64,000 bases of DNA, from positions 1 to 64,000 of the forward strand of contig NZ_VTDO01000010.1 in the NCBI RefSeq assembly GCF_015627125.1. The letters run 5' to 3'. How positions within the stretch are numbered: the stretch's first letter is position 1; the number at the start of each line of letters is the position of its first letter. The position numbers and the translations under genes were made by a program. Below the pieces are notes generated by a model. That model was not told where the DNA came from. It worked only from the letters and a program-made list of their open reading frames with translations, and made no database searches. Positions 45,730-56,706 of this stretch are shown here, one piece after another. The DNA is from Acinetobacter rathckeae (GTDB lineage: Bacteria > Pseudomonadota > Gammaproteobacteria > Pseudomonadales > Moraxellaceae).

Positions 45730-48564
45730 ATGAGCCAAAGTCATATCCGTATTCGAGGTGCACGTACTCACAACCTTAAAAATGTGTCACTCGATATTCC
45801 ACGTGATAAATTTGTGGTCATTACAGGATTATCAGGCTCTGGAAAATCATCACTGGCATTTGACACACTGTATGCAGAAGGTCAACGCCGCTACGTGGAA
45901 TCACTCTCTGCCTACGCGCGCCAGTTTCTTTCACAAATGGAAAAACCAGAAGTCGATTCCATTGAGGGACTTAGCCCCGCCATTGCCATAGAGCAAAAAT
46001 CAACCAGCCATAACCCCCGCTCAACGGTGGGCACAATCACTGAAATTTACGACTATTTACGTCTACTCTACGCACGTGTAGGTACACCGTACTGCCCTGA
46101 ACATGACCTCCCCATGGTGGCACAAACCGTATCTGAAATGGTCGATGCTGTTAAAGCCCTCGAAGAAGGTACAGCACTACTTTTACTCGCCCCTGTAGTA
46201 CGTGAGCGTAAAGGTGAATACACCCAATTGTTTGAACAGCTTCAAGGTCAGGGTTTTGTAAGAGCTCGAGTTGATGGTGAAGTTGTGGATATAGACACCC
46301 CACCTACCCTCGATAAAAAGAAAAAACATACCATTGAAGTGGTGGTTGACCGATTTAAAGTCCGAGATGATTTAGGCAATCGTATTGCAGAATCATTTGA
46401 AACTGCCCTACGACTTGGTGGTGATATTGCCATTTTATCTTGGATGAAAGGCGAACAGCCTGATCGGGTGTTTTCTGCCAAACACTCTTGCCCACAATGT
46501 GACCGTGCTGTTGGTGAGTTAGAACCACGCCTATTTTCATTTAACAACCCCTTTGGGGCATGCCCTGTCTGTGATGGTTTAGGTACACGTAGCCACTTTA
46601 GTGCAGACAAACTGATTCCTAATCCAGAGCTTTCAATCAGCCAAGGTGCAATACGTGGGTGGGATCGTCAAAAACCCTACTACTACACCATGCTTGCCAA
46701 AGTGGCCGATCATTTTCAGCTACCGCTAGACATACCATGGAATGAACTCGACAAAGACACACAAAAGAAATTTTTACACGGCACGGGGCGAGAAAAAGTC
46801 GACTTAAGCTATACCGATGAGCGTGGTAGAAAACACAGTCGCATACAGGCTTTCGAGGGTGTACTACCTAACCTAGAGCGCCGTTACAGAGAAACTGAAA
46901 GCAACTATGTCCGTGATGATTTATCACAATACCTCTCAAATGCTGCCTGTGATGCTTGCGATGGGTCACGCCTCAATGAAATTGCACGCCATGTCAAAGT
47001 CAAAGACCAAACCATTGCCAACATTACCCAAATGTCAATTGGCGATGCCGCAAACTACTACCAAGACATTGCTTTAAGCGGTGCAAAAGGTGAAATTGCT
47101 GAAAAAATATTTAAAGAAATTAAAGAGCGCCTACACTTCTTAGTCAGTGTAGGACTCAACTATTTAAGCCTATCACGCTCGGCCGAAACCCTCTCAGGCG
47201 GTGAAGCACAGCGTATTCGCCTTGCCTCTCAAATAGGTGCAGGACTCATGGGTGTGATGTATGTGCTTGATGAACCCTCTATTGGTTTACACCAACGAGA
47301 TAACAATCGTTTACTACAAACACTCATTCGACTACGTGACTTAGGCAACACCGTATTGGTAGTCGAACATGACGAAGATGCCATACGTGCAGCCGACCAT
47401 ATTATTGATATTGGCCCGGGCGCAGGTGTGCATGGCGGTCACATCATTGCCGAAGGTACAGCCAAACAACTGGCAAAGCACAAAGACTCACTAACAGGCC
47501 AATACCTCTCAGGTAAACTTAAAATTGCTGTGCCTGAAAAGCGACAACAACCTGCCGACCCAAGCAAAGCCATTAAACTCATGGGGGCAAGTGGTCACAA
47601 CCTAAAAAATGTCGACTTACATATTCCACTTGGCATTATGACTTGCGTCACGGGTGTGTCTGGTTCAGGAAAGTCTACCCTGATTAACCGCACGCTATTG
47701 CCACTGGCAGCCACACAGCTCAATGGTGCAACCACACTCACTGCAGAAAAATTTGTATCTATTGATGGTTTACAACATTTAGATAAAGTCGTAGACATTG
47801 ATCAAAGCCCGATTGGACGTACACCACGTTCTAACCCTGCCACGTATACAGGGTTATTTACCCCTATTCGAGAGCTGTTTGCACAAACCCCTGAAGCCAA
47901 AGCCCGTGGCTATGCCGCAGGACGTTTTTCATTTAATGTGAAAGGCGGACGTTGTGAAGTCTGCGAAGGCGACGGCATGATTAAAGTAGCCATGCACTTC
48001 TTACCCGACATGTATGTACCATGCGATGCCTGTCACGGCAAACGCTACAACCGTGAAACATTAGAAGTCAGCTATAAAGGGCAAAACATCTCAGATGTAC
48101 TTAATATGACTGTTGAGGATGCAGCCACATTCTTTAGTGCCATTCCTGTCATTCACCGCCGTTTAGATACCCTCATGCAAGTGGGTCTTGGCTATATCCG
48201 ACTTGGCCAAGCGGCAACAACTCTTTCGGGAGGTGAAGCGCAACGGGTTAAATTAGCACGTGAACTGGCCAAACGAGATACAGGCCAAACCCTTTATGTA
48301 CTCGATGAACCAACCACAGGCTTGCACTTCCATGACATTGCCAAACTCCTCGACATCTTGTATGAGCTTAGAAATAAGGGCAATACCATTGTGGTGATTG
48401 AGCACAACTTAGATGTGATTAAAACTGCAGATTGGATTGTTGATTTAGGCCCAGAAGGAGGCTCAGGTGGTGGGCAAATTATTGCTGAAGGTACACCTGA
48501 ACAGGTGGCTGAAGTGTCTGCATCTCACACAGGGCATTTTTTAAAACCGCTATTACAAGCGTAA
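45730..48564 (+). CDS. uvrA: Excinuclease ABC subunit A (UvrA)
   Basis: 944 residues. Two ABC ATPase modules: Walker [10 protein letters not shown] near 31 and GVSGSGKST near 640, ABC signatures [12 protein letters not shown] and [12 protein letters not shown], Walker [13 protein letters not shown] and [12 protein letters not shown]. Zinc modules CPQC...CPVC and CEVC...CDAC. Damage recognition in nucleotide excision repair with UvrB and UvrC. AAGGA lies upstream. Confidence 0.98.
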   Translation: MSQSHIRIRGARTHNLKNVSLDIPRDKFVVITGLSGSGKSSLAFDTLYAEGQRRYVESLSAYARQFLSQMEKPEVDSIEGLSPAIAIEQKSTSHNPRSTVGTITEIYDYLRLLYARVGTPYCPEHDLPMVAQTVSEMVDAVKALEEGTALLLLAPVVRERKGEYTQLFEQLQGQGFVRARVDGEVVDIDTPPTLDKKKKHTIEVVVDRFKVRDDLGNRIAESFETALRLGGDIAILSWMKGEQPDRVFSAKHSCPQCDRAVGELEPRLFSFNNPFGACPVCDGLGTRSHFSADKLIPNPELSISQGAIRGWDRQKPYYYTMLAKVADHFQLPLDIPWNELDKDTQKKFLHGTGREKVDLSYTDERGRKHSRIQAFEGVLPNLERRYRETESNYVRDDLSQYLSNAACDACDGSRLNEIARHVKVKDQTIANITQMSIGDAANYYQDIALSGAKGEIAEKIFKEIKERLHFLVSVGLNYLSLSRSAETLSGGEAQRIRLASQIGAGLMGVMYVLDEPSIGLHQRDNNRLLQTLIRLRDLGNTVLVVEHDEDAIRAADHIIDIGPGAGVHGGHIIAEGTAKQLAKHKDSLTGQYLSGKLKIAVPEKRQQPADPSKAIKLMGASGHNLKNVDLHIPLGIMTCVTGVSGSGKSTLINRTLLPLAATQLNGATTLTAEKFVSIDGLQHLDKVVDIDQSPIGRTPRSNPATYTGLFTPIRELFAQTPEAKARGYAAGRFSFNVKGGRCEVCEGDGMIKVAMHFLPDMYVPCDACHGKRYNRETLEVSYKGQNISDVLNMTVEDAATFFSAIPVIHRRLDTLMQVGLGYIRLGQAATTLSGGEAQRVKLARELAKRDTGQTLYVLDEPTTGLHFHDIAKLLDILYELRNKGNTIVVIEHNLDVIKTADWIVDLGPEGGSGGGQIIAEGTPEQVAEVSASHTGHFLKPLLQA

Positions 48565-48577
48565 ATAACCTACTCAT

Positions 48578-48607
48578 AAAGCCAAAGTACAAGCCTACTT
48601 TGGCTTT
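48578..48607 (+). terminator. Terminator after uvrA
   Basis: 12-bp perfect stem AAAGCCAAAGTA / TACTTTGGCTTT with loop CAAGCC, followed by ATTTC. Confidence 0.85.
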
Positions 48608-48886
48608 ATTTCAATCCAATGTTTTTCCCGTACACCATATAAATAACATGATGTAATCTGCACTTTTATGGATACTTTTGCATCAATTAACAATAATTTA
48701 CATAAAAACAAAGCACCAAATCAGGGAATTTTGTTTCTTTTTATAACTCAGAAAATAATTCAAAAATAGCATAACATCTTGTTAATCATCAAAAAATATC
48801 AATAAATAGACTATTTTTTAATAGAATGGTCTATTTTGTAGCACTTTTTTGTATAGAAATGGTTTTTTGAAGCTTAAAACAGGGAA

Positions 48887-48914
48887 TTGACTAAATATTT
48901 TGTAACAATAGAAT
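48887..48914 (+). promoter_or_regulatory. Promoter of the first Omp33-36-like porin
   Basis: TTGACT (48887-48892) and TAGAAT (48909-48914), 16 bp apart, 43 bp before the ATG. The rest of the 393-bp gap 48565-48957 is AT-rich leader and the uvrA terminator. Confidence 0.7.
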
Positions 48915-48957
48915 AAGCAGAGTAATTGACATAAACGACTCTTTTGGAAGTTTAAAC

Positions 48958-49866
48958 ATGAAAAAAATCGGTTTAGCAACAGCTGTATTATTAGCCATGA
49001 CCGGCGCGCACGCATACCAAGCTGAAGTACAAGGTCAGTCTGAATACCTGCAAACTAAAGGTGCAGAAAGCACATATACAGGTGATGCTCAAGGTACTTT
49101 TTACTTTAAAGATGTAGATGCATCTAAAGGCCCACTTGCGGAAGCTGCATTTTTAAACAAAGCGTCAAACGTACAACTTGGTTACCACTTTGACCGCCAA
49201 AAAGACTTTAATGATCACTCATCAAGTGTAAAAACTCAGTCTTACGGTGCAAAAGGTGAAGCTTATTACACAACATCTTACGTACCAGTACCTGTATACG
49301 GTAGCGTGTCTTACAACCATACAGATGTAACAGATAAAGAAACTGGTTACAAAGACAAAGACCACGGCGACCGTTATGCACTTGAAGTCGGTGCAATGCC
49401 AGCAGACAACTTCTTAGTTGCTGTAGGTTATACTAACGTGACTAATGGTTACTCTTTAGACAACTTCAAAGCATTTAACAACGGTATTTTAAATGCACGT
49501 AACGAAGCAAACACAGCAAACTATCGTTATAAAACGGATGCTGTGACTGCACGTGCTAAATATGTAGGTGCCATTGACAACACCAACATGGCTGTTGGTT
49601 TTGAAGTAGACAGTATTTTTGTACGTGGTAGTGCTGCATACGGTTTAGCAACTGACCTATATCTCACACCTAAGTTCAGCGTAGGTGCAACTTATGCAGA
49701 CACATCTGCATTTAACTCAGGTACAGACCATATTTGGGGCGGTAACGTAAACTACTTCGTGACACCTGCTGTATCTGTAGGGGCAACATTTACTAAAGCC
49801 AATGCAACTGATGGTGCGACAGATGACTCTCAAACCATTGGTATGAATGCACGTGTTCGCTTCTAA
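48958..49866 (+). CDS. Omp33-36-type outer-membrane porin
   Basis: 302 residues with a signal peptide (MKKIGLATAVLLAMTGAHAY), then a beta-barrel of alternating polar/hydrophobic strands ending in NARVRF (terminal Phe, typical of OMP targeting). AEAAFLNKASNVQLGYHF follows the Acinetobacter Omp33-36 family, a water/small-solute channel linked to carbapenem susceptibility in A. baumannii. A second paralog lies 4.5 kb away. Followed by a strong terminator. Confidence 0.88.
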   Translation: MKKIGLATAVLLAMTGAHAYQAEVQGQSEYLQTKGAESTYTGDAQGTFYFKDVDASKGPLAEAAFLNKASNVQLGYHFDRQKDFNDHSSSVKTQSYGAKGEAYYTTSYVPVPVYGSVSYNHTDVTDKETGYKDKDHGDRYALEVGAMPADNFLVAVGYTNVTNGYSLDNFKAFNNGILNARNEANTANYRYKTDAVTARAKYVGAIDNTNMAVGFEVDSIFVRGSAAYGLATDLYLTPKFSVGATYADTSAFNSGTDHIWGGNVNYFVTPAVSVGATFTKANATDGATDDSQTIGMNARVRF

Positions 49867-49889
49867 GCAATAAACACAGCAAACATAAG

Positions 49890-49918
49890 AAAAGGGATAC
49901 ATCATGTATCCCTTTTTT
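49890..49918. terminator. Terminator after porin gene
   Basis: AAAAGGGATACAT / ATGTATCCCTTTT stem and T-run; serves the porin and possibly the convergent ion-channel gene. Confidence 0.88.
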
Positions 49919-49936
49919 AATTTTAATAAAATATAT

Positions 49937-50608
49937 TTATAACCGAGGGCTTTTACTCACATATTGCAAAGCGATTAAACGTGACACGATCATCGCCAAA
50001 TACATCACACCTATAAACATTTGTAAAATAGAAATGATTTTCACCAAAGGCTGTGCAGGTAATAAATTCGATAACCCCGTTGCCGTTTGGAGGCTAAAGC
50101 TAAAAAATAAAATATCTAACCAAGATTGTTCAGGCCCAGGGTGTACAGTATTCACAAAACTATTCGGCACTAAAAGTTGGCAAGTACTATAAGCATAGGC
50201 AAAAGCCCAAGCCAATAAAGTAAAGGCAGCCGCTGCTGCAAACAGCTCATCTTTGGTTGAATAACGGTCTGCAAACATATAACGCACCAAACCATAGGTG
50301 GCACACAAATATGCTCCGATTTCAAAGCCATGTGCGGCGACTTGCAAATACACATCATCCAAGCCAAACATCATTAAAAGCAGGCAAAAAATCGCACCAA
50401 CAATAAAAAATCGCCCCAACCATTTAAATACAATCGTTTCACGAATGACTCGGGCAATCAACAACAATGCCAATACCCCTAACCCCCATGTAATCACACG
50501 GTATAAATGATGTGATATTGGAAAAAATGTCATGATTAAAATGCACATTTGCACAACCAACAACCATGCAGAAGGCAATAACTTCCAATGTTGAATAAAA
50601 ATTTTCAC
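49937..50608 (-). CDS. Two-pore-type ion channel family membrane protein
   Basis: 223 residues: five or six TM helices, the last two flanking a pore-loop-like SWLDILFFSFSLQTATGLSN (162-181) and FIGVMYLAMIVSRLIAL. The Ion_trans_2 fold is suggested by this placement, but the canonical K+ filter TVGYGD is replaced by TATGLSN, so selectivity is uncertain. Confidence 0.68.
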   Translation of the reverse strand: MKIFIQHWKLLPSAWLLVVQMCILIMTFFPISHHLYRVITWGLGVLALLLIARVIRETIVFKWLGRFFIVGAIFCLLLMMFGLDDVYLQVAAHGFEIGAYLCATYGLVRYMFADRYSTKDELFAAAAAFTLLAWAFAYAYSTCQLLVPNSFVNTVHPGPEQSWLDILFFSFSLQTATGLSNLLPAQPLVKIISILQMFIGVMYLAMIVSRLIALQYVSKSPRL

Positions 50609-50797
50609 AAAAAAAGACCGTATGTGAGGTAATTAGAGTGAAAGTATACCTTGAACATAAAGCATCGCATATGCTTAAAGACCTGTTCATTCAGTTACAT
50701 TTTGTTGAGCACAATCACATTTTTATACTATGCTCTAGTGATCAATACATGTATTTTAAATATGAACTCACTCTTTTATGATTATAGGAGCATGTAA

Positions 50798-51172
50798 ATG
50801 TCACTACGTCATACCCTATTTATGCTTGGCTGTGCTATCTCACTTGCAGCATGTGCAGAAACCAATACCATTTTAAAACAGCACGAAAACTTAATTGGCA
50901 CATGGAACTCATCTAACAGCCAAATTACTATTAAAAAAGATGGTTATTTAGAATACCAAACCAGTAACCAGCAAGAAAAAACTGCCAGTGGTGTCTATGA
51001 AAAAAGCAGTGCTCAATCTTATATGATGGCACCAATCACACTGATTGAAAACAATACCATTCAACTCAATAGTGGTATAACTACCACCACATTTAAAATT
51101 GATAAACCGCCATATCAAGTCAAACAGCAGTGGCATATAAGTATTAATGGCCAAGACTATGTAAAAAAATAG
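50798..51172 (+). CDS. Small lipoprotein of unknown function
   Basis: 124 residues with lipobox LAAC (Cys19). The mature part reads like a small lipocalin/DUF-type beta sheet (LIGTWNSSNSQITIKKDGYL). Preceded by AGGAG. No specific family recognised. Confidence 0.7.
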   Translation: MSLRHTLFMLGCAISLAACAETNTILKQHENLIGTWNSSNSQITIKKDGYLEYQTSNQQEKTASGVYEKSSAQSYMMAPITLIENNTIQLNSGITTTTFKIDKPPYQVKQQWHISINGQDYVKK

Positions 51173-51250
51173 TCTGTTATCTACTTTTACTACTGACTTT
51201 AGCCACATACACTGTTAGGATTTTGACACGCTTATCAAACACACAAGTAC

Positions 51251-51883
51251 ATGGATATCATTAATTTTATTCTACATATAGACCAGCATTTATTTGACTT
51301 TATTGTGCAATATGGCAAATGGATTTATGCCATATTATTTATTATTATTTTTGTAGAAACAGGTCTAGTGGTCATGCCATTTTTACCTGGTGATAGTCTA
51401 TTATTTGCAGCAGGTGCTTTGGCTGCATCAACAGGGGTGATGGACCCAACAGTACTCATTATACTGCTGTGTATTGCTGCTATTTTGGGTGATACGCTCA
51501 ACTACCATATTGGGCGTTATATTGGGCCACGTGTGTTTGAGATGGACTCGCGCTTTATAAAAAAAGAACACCTTGCTAAAACCCAAAGCTTTTTTGAAAA
51601 ACATGGTGGTAAAACCATTATTTTTGCACGCTTTTTACCATTTATTCGCACCTTTGCACCTTTTGTGGCAGGGGCAAGCCGTATGAATTACCGTTTTTTT
51701 CTCATGTTTAATGTGATTGGTGCTGTACTTTGGATTAGCTCTTTTATTGTTTTAGGCTACTTCTTTGGTAACTTACCTATTGTCAAAGACAACTTCACCC
51801 ACCTGATTATTGGTATTATTATTTTAAGTATCTTGCCTGCTGTATTTGAAATTGTGCGTAATCGCTTTAAAAAGAGTGCATAA
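51251..51883 (+). CDS. DedA family membrane protein
   Basis: 210 residues with the DedA core: FVETGLVVMPFLPGDSLLFAAG (near 34-55), GDTLNYHIGRYIG (79-91), ARFLPFIRTFAPFVAGASRM (126-145) with its conserved Arg residues. DedA proteins flip undecaprenyl phosphate or other phospholipids, and loss affects envelope stress and colistin response. Confidence 0.9.
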   Translation: MDIINFILHIDQHLFDFIVQYGKWIYAILFIIIFVETGLVVMPFLPGDSLLFAAGALAASTGVMDPTVLIILLCIAAILGDTLNYHIGRYIGPRVFEMDSRFIKKEHLAKTQSFFEKHGGKTIIFARFLPFIRTFAPFVAGASRMNYRFFLMFNVIGAVLWISSFIVLGYFFGNLPIVKDNFTHLIIGIIILSILPAVFEIVRNRFKKSA

Positions 51884-51973
51884 AAAAAGAGGCCTGCTCA
51901 TCCTCTCATAAATAACCAAAATTTTGATGATGAACGACTATTTTCTTATCAGTATTTGAGTAGATATGAAAGC

Positions 51974-52004
51974 AGATGGTTACGAGCAAACCTCGTAACC
52001 ATCT
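51974..52004. terminator. Likely bidirectional terminator between dedA-like gene and prfB
   Basis: 13-bp stem AGATGGTTACGAG / CTCGTAACCATCT, short loop; T-tail is weak on both strands. Confidence 0.55.
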
Positions 52005-52010
52005 CGTATT

Positions 52011-53106
52011 TTAGAGACCTTGTTTTAGACTTGCTTCAATAAACTTGTCTAAGTCACCATCTAACACAGCTGTCGTGTTTGAATTTTCTACACTGGTACG
52101 TAAATCTTTAATGCGTGAGTCATCTAAAACATAAGAGCGAATTTGACTGCCCCAACCAATATCTGACTTCGAGTCTTCCAGTGCTTGAGCTGCATCGTTA
52201 CGTTTTTGCATTTCTAACTCATACAGTTTTGCACGTAATAATTTCCATGCACGGTCACGGTTGGCATGTTGTGAACGCTCATTTTGACATGCTACCACTG
52301 TACCTGTTGGCGTATGGGTTAAACGTACTGCAGAGTCAGTTTTGTTAATATGCTGACCACCTGCCCCTGAGGCACGATACGTATCGGTACGAACATCGGC
52401 AGGGTTAATGTCAATTTCAATGTTGTCGTCAACTTCAGGCGATACAAACACCGCACTAAATGAGGTATGACGACGATTACCACTGTCAAAAGGTGACTTA
52501 CGTACTAAACGGTGTACGCCTGTTTCTGTACGCAACCAACCAAAAGCAAACTCACCATCTACACGAATGGTGGCAGATTTTATCCCTGCGACATCACCAT
52601 CAGACACTTCCATCAACTCTACTTTAAAACCATGACGCTCAATCCAACGCATATACATACGTAATAGCATAGATGCCCAATCTTGAGCCTCTGTCCCACC
52701 CGAGCCTGCTTGAATGTCTAAAAAGCATGGGTTTGGGTCCATTGGATTATTAAACATACGGCGGAATTCGAGTGCGGCTAATTCTGTTTCTGCTGTATTA
52801 AGTTCTGACTCTACATCAACCAGTAGGCTTTCATCGTCTGCTTCAACAGCCAAGTCAAGCATGGCTTTGGCATCATCAAGTTGTTCTGCCAGTGCATCTA
52901 GTACATTTAAAACGTTTTCAAGCTCGCCTTTTTCTTTGGCCATTTTCTGAGCTCGGTTTTGGTCGTTCCAAATGGCAGGGTCTTCTAGTTCACGTAAGAC
53001 CTCTTCAAGACGTTCTTTTTTCAGATCGTAGTCAAAGATACCCCCGTAGCGTATGACTACGTTCGTTAAGGTCTTTTAATTGATTTAAATACGGATTAAT
53101 TTCCAC
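52011..53106 (-). CDS. prfB: Peptide chain release factor 2 with programmed +1 frameshift
   Basis: 364 residues in two frames. Frame one runs from the GTG at 53106 (24 codons) to the in-frame TGA at 53034-53032 in the context CGG GGG TAT CTT TGA C, the classic internal Shine-Dalgarno and slippery CUU. Reading continues after skipping base 53034. RF2 catalyses termination at UAA/UGA through its GGQ ([10 protein letters not shown]) and SPF (KSPFDSG) motifs. Low RF2 favours frameshifting, giving autoregulation. Confidence 0.96.
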
Positions 53107-53375
53107 GTAAATCTCTCTTACAATGTAGATATTCTTAGCTTTTATTTTAGCATAGCATGGGCTTTTCAGATGCAATGATTAAAAAAATAGCCTATATTTG
53201 AGCAGATAAAATCTCAGATTTTTTTAAAGTGGTTTATATAAAAACAACACAAACATACAAGACATGCATACTATTAATATAACACAACAATTTTAAAAAA
53301 CCATAAAAAACAAAAGCTTATAATATTTTTTGATGTAAAAAAATACATCTTATACAAATCAACCAAGCCAAAGAA

Positions 53376-53403
53376 TTGACCAAATTTGCTTTTGTTCTAC
53401 ACT
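53376..53403 (+). promoter_or_regulatory. Promoter of the second Omp33-36-like porin
   Basis: TTGACC (53376-53381) and TACACT (53398-53403), 16-bp spacing, 49 bp before the ATG; sequence around the -35 (GAATTGAC.AAAT) matches the first porin's promoter. The rest of the 346-bp gap 53107-53452 holds only the prfB upstream region. Confidence 0.65.
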
Positions 53404-53452
53404 CTAAGTTGTAACAAAACATGAATTTTCATACTTTCAAGGGAGAGTAATC

Positions 53453-54226
53453 ATGAAAAAGACACTTCTTGCAACTGCACTATTTGCAGGTCTTGCGATC
53501 ACAGGCACTGCCAATGCTTATCAGTCAGAAGTTGGTGGTAACTACAGCTATTTAGACCCAGAGCATAGTGGCGGTGTCAGCCAATTTGGTGTAAATGGTA
53601 CATATTACTTCAACCCTGTGCAAACCCGTAACGCCCCGCTTGCCGAAGCTGCTTTTTTAGATAAAGCCAGCAACGTGAGTGCTGTTGCACAATATGGCAA
53701 CAACAGCGGTGTTAAAAATTCAACCTATGGTGCATCAGGTGAATACTATGTTCCAGATTCACAATTTTACTTAGGTGCAGGTGTTGCACGTAATGAAGTT
53801 TCTTTGAAAAACACACCAGTCGATCAAAAAACCACATTATATAATGCCGAAGTCGGTTACTTACCTGCACCAGGCCTATTGGTTGCCGTGGGTGTACAAG
53901 GCTATGATGTGAAAGATGGTGGTGATGGTGCAGACCCTACTTTACGTGCCAAATACGTCACCCAAGTCGGTCAGCATGATGTGAATTTAGAGGCACGTGT
54001 TGTTTTTGGGAGTAACAACAACCGCCAATACTATGTGGGCGGTGACTACTACATCGACAAAACCCTCAGTGTCGGTGCAAACTACACCAAAGACAAATCA
54101 CTTGACCAAGACCAATGGGGTCTCACTGCGAAGAAATTTATCTATCCAAACTTAAGTGTTGATGGACGTATAGGCTTTGGCGACAATTACAATACCTATA
54201 CTGTAGGTGGTTCTTATCGCTTTTAA
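53453..54226 (+). CDS. Omp33-36-family putative porin, second paralog
   Basis: 257 residues: signal peptide ending TANAY, then a beta-barrel ending GGSYRF with terminal Phe. Shares NAPLAEAAFLDKASNV with the porin at 48958-49866, but is 45 residues shorter. Preceded by GGGAG. Substrate unknown. Confidence 0.85.
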   Translation: MKKTLLATALFAGLAITGTANAYQSEVGGNYSYLDPEHSGGVSQFGVNGTYYFNPVQTRNAPLAEAAFLDKASNVSAVAQYGNNSGVKNSTYGASGEYYVPDSQFYLGAGVARNEVSLKNTPVDQKTTLYNAEVGYLPAPGLLVAVGVQGYDVKDGGDGADPTLRAKYVTQVGQHDVNLEARVVFGSNNNRQYYVGGDYYIDKTLSVGANYTKDKSLDQDQWGLTAKKFIYPNLSVDGRIGFGDNYNTYTVGGSYRF

Positions 54227-54241
54227 TATCCACAGATATTG

Positions 54242-54270
54242 CAAGGGCATGTATTTACATGCCCTTGTTG
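54242..54270 (+). terminator. Terminator after second porin
   Basis: 12-bp stem CAAGGGCATGTA / TACATGCCCTTG with TT loop, followed by TTGTTTG. Confidence 0.82.
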
Positions 54271-54301
54271 TTTGATGGATACATAAGAATAAAGGCTAAC
54301 T

Positions 54302-54955
54302 ATGAATGACGTGATCGTTTTTGATTTAGATGAAACACTCATCTCAAATGACTCTACTAAAATATGGATTACGCGATCCCTGAAAGCCAACATATTCAGG
54401 TTCAGCTTGGCTTTACTCATCATGCCACTCGCCATGCTACTGATGAAAACGAAGCAATATAAAATTATTGGTTCATCACTCTTTTTATGGGTTGCGACGT
54501 TCGGATTCAACGAAGAACAATTACTGTCTCAAATCAAGCAGTTTGCACAACAGGTAAAACTTGGCCAGATTGAACATTTACATTGGTATAACGATGGCTT
54601 AGAGACATTAAAACAGCATCTGCAAGAAGGTAAAACCGTCATTATTGTCACTGCCGCACCAGAAATTTTAGCGCACGCTTTAATACAATCTGTAGACTTT
54701 TCTGTGACTGTACTTGGAACACCCCTCAAAAGAAAGCTTGGGGGATGGGTCGGATACGCACATTGTAGACATATAGAAAAAGTCCGACGACTCAAGCTGA
54801 TCGGCATTACACAACCATGGTATGCATCTTATAGCGATGATATCAAAGAAGACTACCCTATACTCAGCCACTGTAAGTACCCTTACTTAATTAACAATAA
54901 GCAAAGTCACGTACCAACAACAGCATTGAAGATCACACCACTTGAATGGTCTTAA
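54302..54955 (+). CDS. HAD-superfamily phosphatase (HAD-IB-like)
   Basis: 217 residues. Motif I VFDLDETLI (Asp8, Asp10), a hydrophobic cap segment that could lie on the membrane (FRFSLALLIMPLAMLLM), motif II IIVTAAPE and motif III/IV in SYSDDIKEDYPIL. Layout recalls the SerB/HAD-IB family; the substrate is unknown. The downstream 25 bp meet the convergent recJ end. Confidence 0.8.
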   Translation: MNDVIVFDLDETLISNDSTKIWITRSLKANIFRFSLALLIMPLAMLLMKTKQYKIIGSSLFLWVATFGFNEEQLLSQIKQFAQQVKLGQIEHLHWYNDGLETLKQHLQEGKTVIIVTAAPEILAHALIQSVDFSVTVLGTPLKRKLGGWVGYAHCRHIEKVRRLKLIGITQPWYASYSDDIKEDYPILSHCKYPYLINNKQSHVPTTALKITPLEWS

Positions 54956-54980
54956 AACACTTACATGGCTACACAAATCT

Positions 54981-56699
54981 TCATAATGATGCGGTATCTG
55001 AGCTTAAATACAACACTTTCAACTGTAAACTGACTCGTCCTTGAAACTCATTTTTATCGAGTTCATACACCAACTTAACTTGTGATTGCTGTTCATCAAA
55101 ACAAAAAAGGTCTTTGGCATTAAAGGCAATTGCATCGACATATTGCCCTGTCGTGAGTTTTAGACTGAGTTTTAAGTGCTTTTCTTTCAGCCAGCGAAAC
55201 TGATGAATGCTAAAAACACCCTCAAATATAGGGGCAGGAAATTTTTGCCCCCATGGGCCAAATTGTTCAATGGTTTGTACCGTATCTAGCGTTAAATCTG
55301 TATGATTCAGCTCACCATCTGTCCAGACAACAGCTTGTAATAATTGTGGGTCACATTTGGCAATTTCGGCCTCAAAAGCTGTTTTAAATGGCTCAAAATC
55401 AGTTTGGGCAATGGTTAACCCAGCAGCAGCAGCATGCCCACCAAAAAAACGAACCAACTTCGGATACTGCTCGACCACACGCTCAATGGCATCCCGAATA
55501 TGCACACCCTCTACAGAACGTGCAGAGCCTTTAATATGTACGCCATCTTCATCTACAGCAAATACGATACTTGGCCGATGAAACTGCTCTTTTAAACGGC
55601 CTGCCACAATACCAATCACCCCCTGATGCCAATGAGGCTCAAACAACACCAATGCCGAAGGTAAATGCGTTTGGTCTAGCTGTATGTCCTGTAAAATGTG
55701 TAATGCATCTTGTTTAATCTCAGCCTCAACCGCTCTACGCTCTTGGTTTAATTGCTGTAGTTGTTGTGCCAAAGGGTATGCGTCTTCAAAGCTTTCCGAC
55801 AATAAACACTCAACCCCAATATGCATACTTTGCATCCGCCCTGCTGCATTTAAGCGAGGCCCGAGTGCAAAGCCTAAGTCACTGGCGGTGATTTTATGCA
55901 TATCACGCCCTGCGACATGCAACAGAGCCAAAATACCTGCCCGACAATTGCCTTGACGAATGTGTTTTAAACCGTAATCAATTAAAATGCGGTTATTGTG
56001 ATCCAGTGCTGCTACATCTGCATACGTACCCAGTGCCACAAGGTCTAAATATTGCACCAGACTGGTGGTGCTTTTCCCTTGCTTTTTACGCTGTGTGACT
56101 AAATCAGCCAACACATAAAAAGCCACCCCAACGCCTGCCAAAGCTTTACTGGCAAATTCACAGCCCAATTGATTTGGATTCACCACGGCATCGGCAGCTG
56201 GTGCGGGTTTTGTAGTGAGGTGGTGATCTGTGACCACCACGGTCATGCCGTACCGTTTGGCCTGCTCAACCCCTGCATGGCTTGAAATACCATTATCTAC
56301 AGTAATCAGTAACTGTGGTGCATATTGTTGCTGTGCTAAATCTACAATTTTTTCTGTGAGACCATAGCCATACTTAAACCGATCTGGCACTAAATAATGA
56401 ACATCAGCCCCCAAAGCACGTAATACCAAAACCATGAGTGCGGTACTGGTTGCACCATCGGCATCATAGTCACCCACAATCACAATACGCTGTTTTTGGT
56501 CTATGGCTTGGTCTATATAACTGACCGCTGTACTTAAGCCTTTTAATGAAGGCGACAGTAAATGTTTAAGTTTAAGCTCCAACTCATGTAAAGAAGTCAC
56601 ATCACGGCGTGCCAAAATATTGGCCATAAACGGTGCAATGCCCTGAAGTTGTTCAGGGCATACTAAAAGAGGTCGAGTTTTTATTTGTGGATTAGACAT
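54981..56699 (-). CDS. recJ: Single-strand-specific 5'-3' exonuclease RecJ
   Basis: 572 residues. DHH core: VGDYDADGATSTALM (metal Asp residues), VTVDNGIS, VVTDHHLTT, then DHHA1 with GGHAAAAGLTIA. Acts in recombination and mismatch repair on ssDNA ends. It is 7 bp after pdxH in the glmM-pdxH-recJ operon. Confidence 0.96.
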   Translation of the reverse strand: MSNPQIKTRPLLVCPEQLQGIAPFMANILARRDVTSLHELELKLKHLLSPSLKGLSTAVSYIDQAIDQKQRIVIVGDYDADGATSTALMVLVLRALGADVHYLVPDRFKYGYGLTEKIVDLAQQQYAPQLLITVDNGISSHAGVEQAKRYGMTVVVTDHHLTTKPAPAADAVVNPNQLGCEFASKALAGVGVAFYVLADLVTQRKKQGKSTTSLVQYLDLVALGTYADVAALDHNNRILIDYGLKHIRQGNCRAGILALLHVAGRDMHKITASDLGFALGPRLNAAGRMQSMHIGVECLLSESFEDAYPLAQQLQQLNQERRAVEAEIKQDALHILQDIQLDQTHLPSALVLFEPHWHQGVIGIVAGRLKEQFHRPSIVFAVDEDGVHIKGSARSVEGVHIRDAIERVVEQYPKLVRFFGGHAAAAGLTIAQTDFEPFKTAFEAEIAKCDPQLLQAVVWTDGELNHTDLTLDTVQTIEQFGPWGQKFPAPIFEGVFSIHQFRWLKEKHLKLSLKLTTGQYVDAIAFNAKDLFCFDEQQSQVKLVYELDKNEFQGRVSLQLKVLYLSSDTASL

Positions 56700-56706
56700 A
56701 TCAGCT

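Noticed and set aside
54223..54510. 95-codon minus-strand frame overlapping the HAD gene
   Set aside because: Antisense shadow crossing a terminator; no domain or ribosome site.
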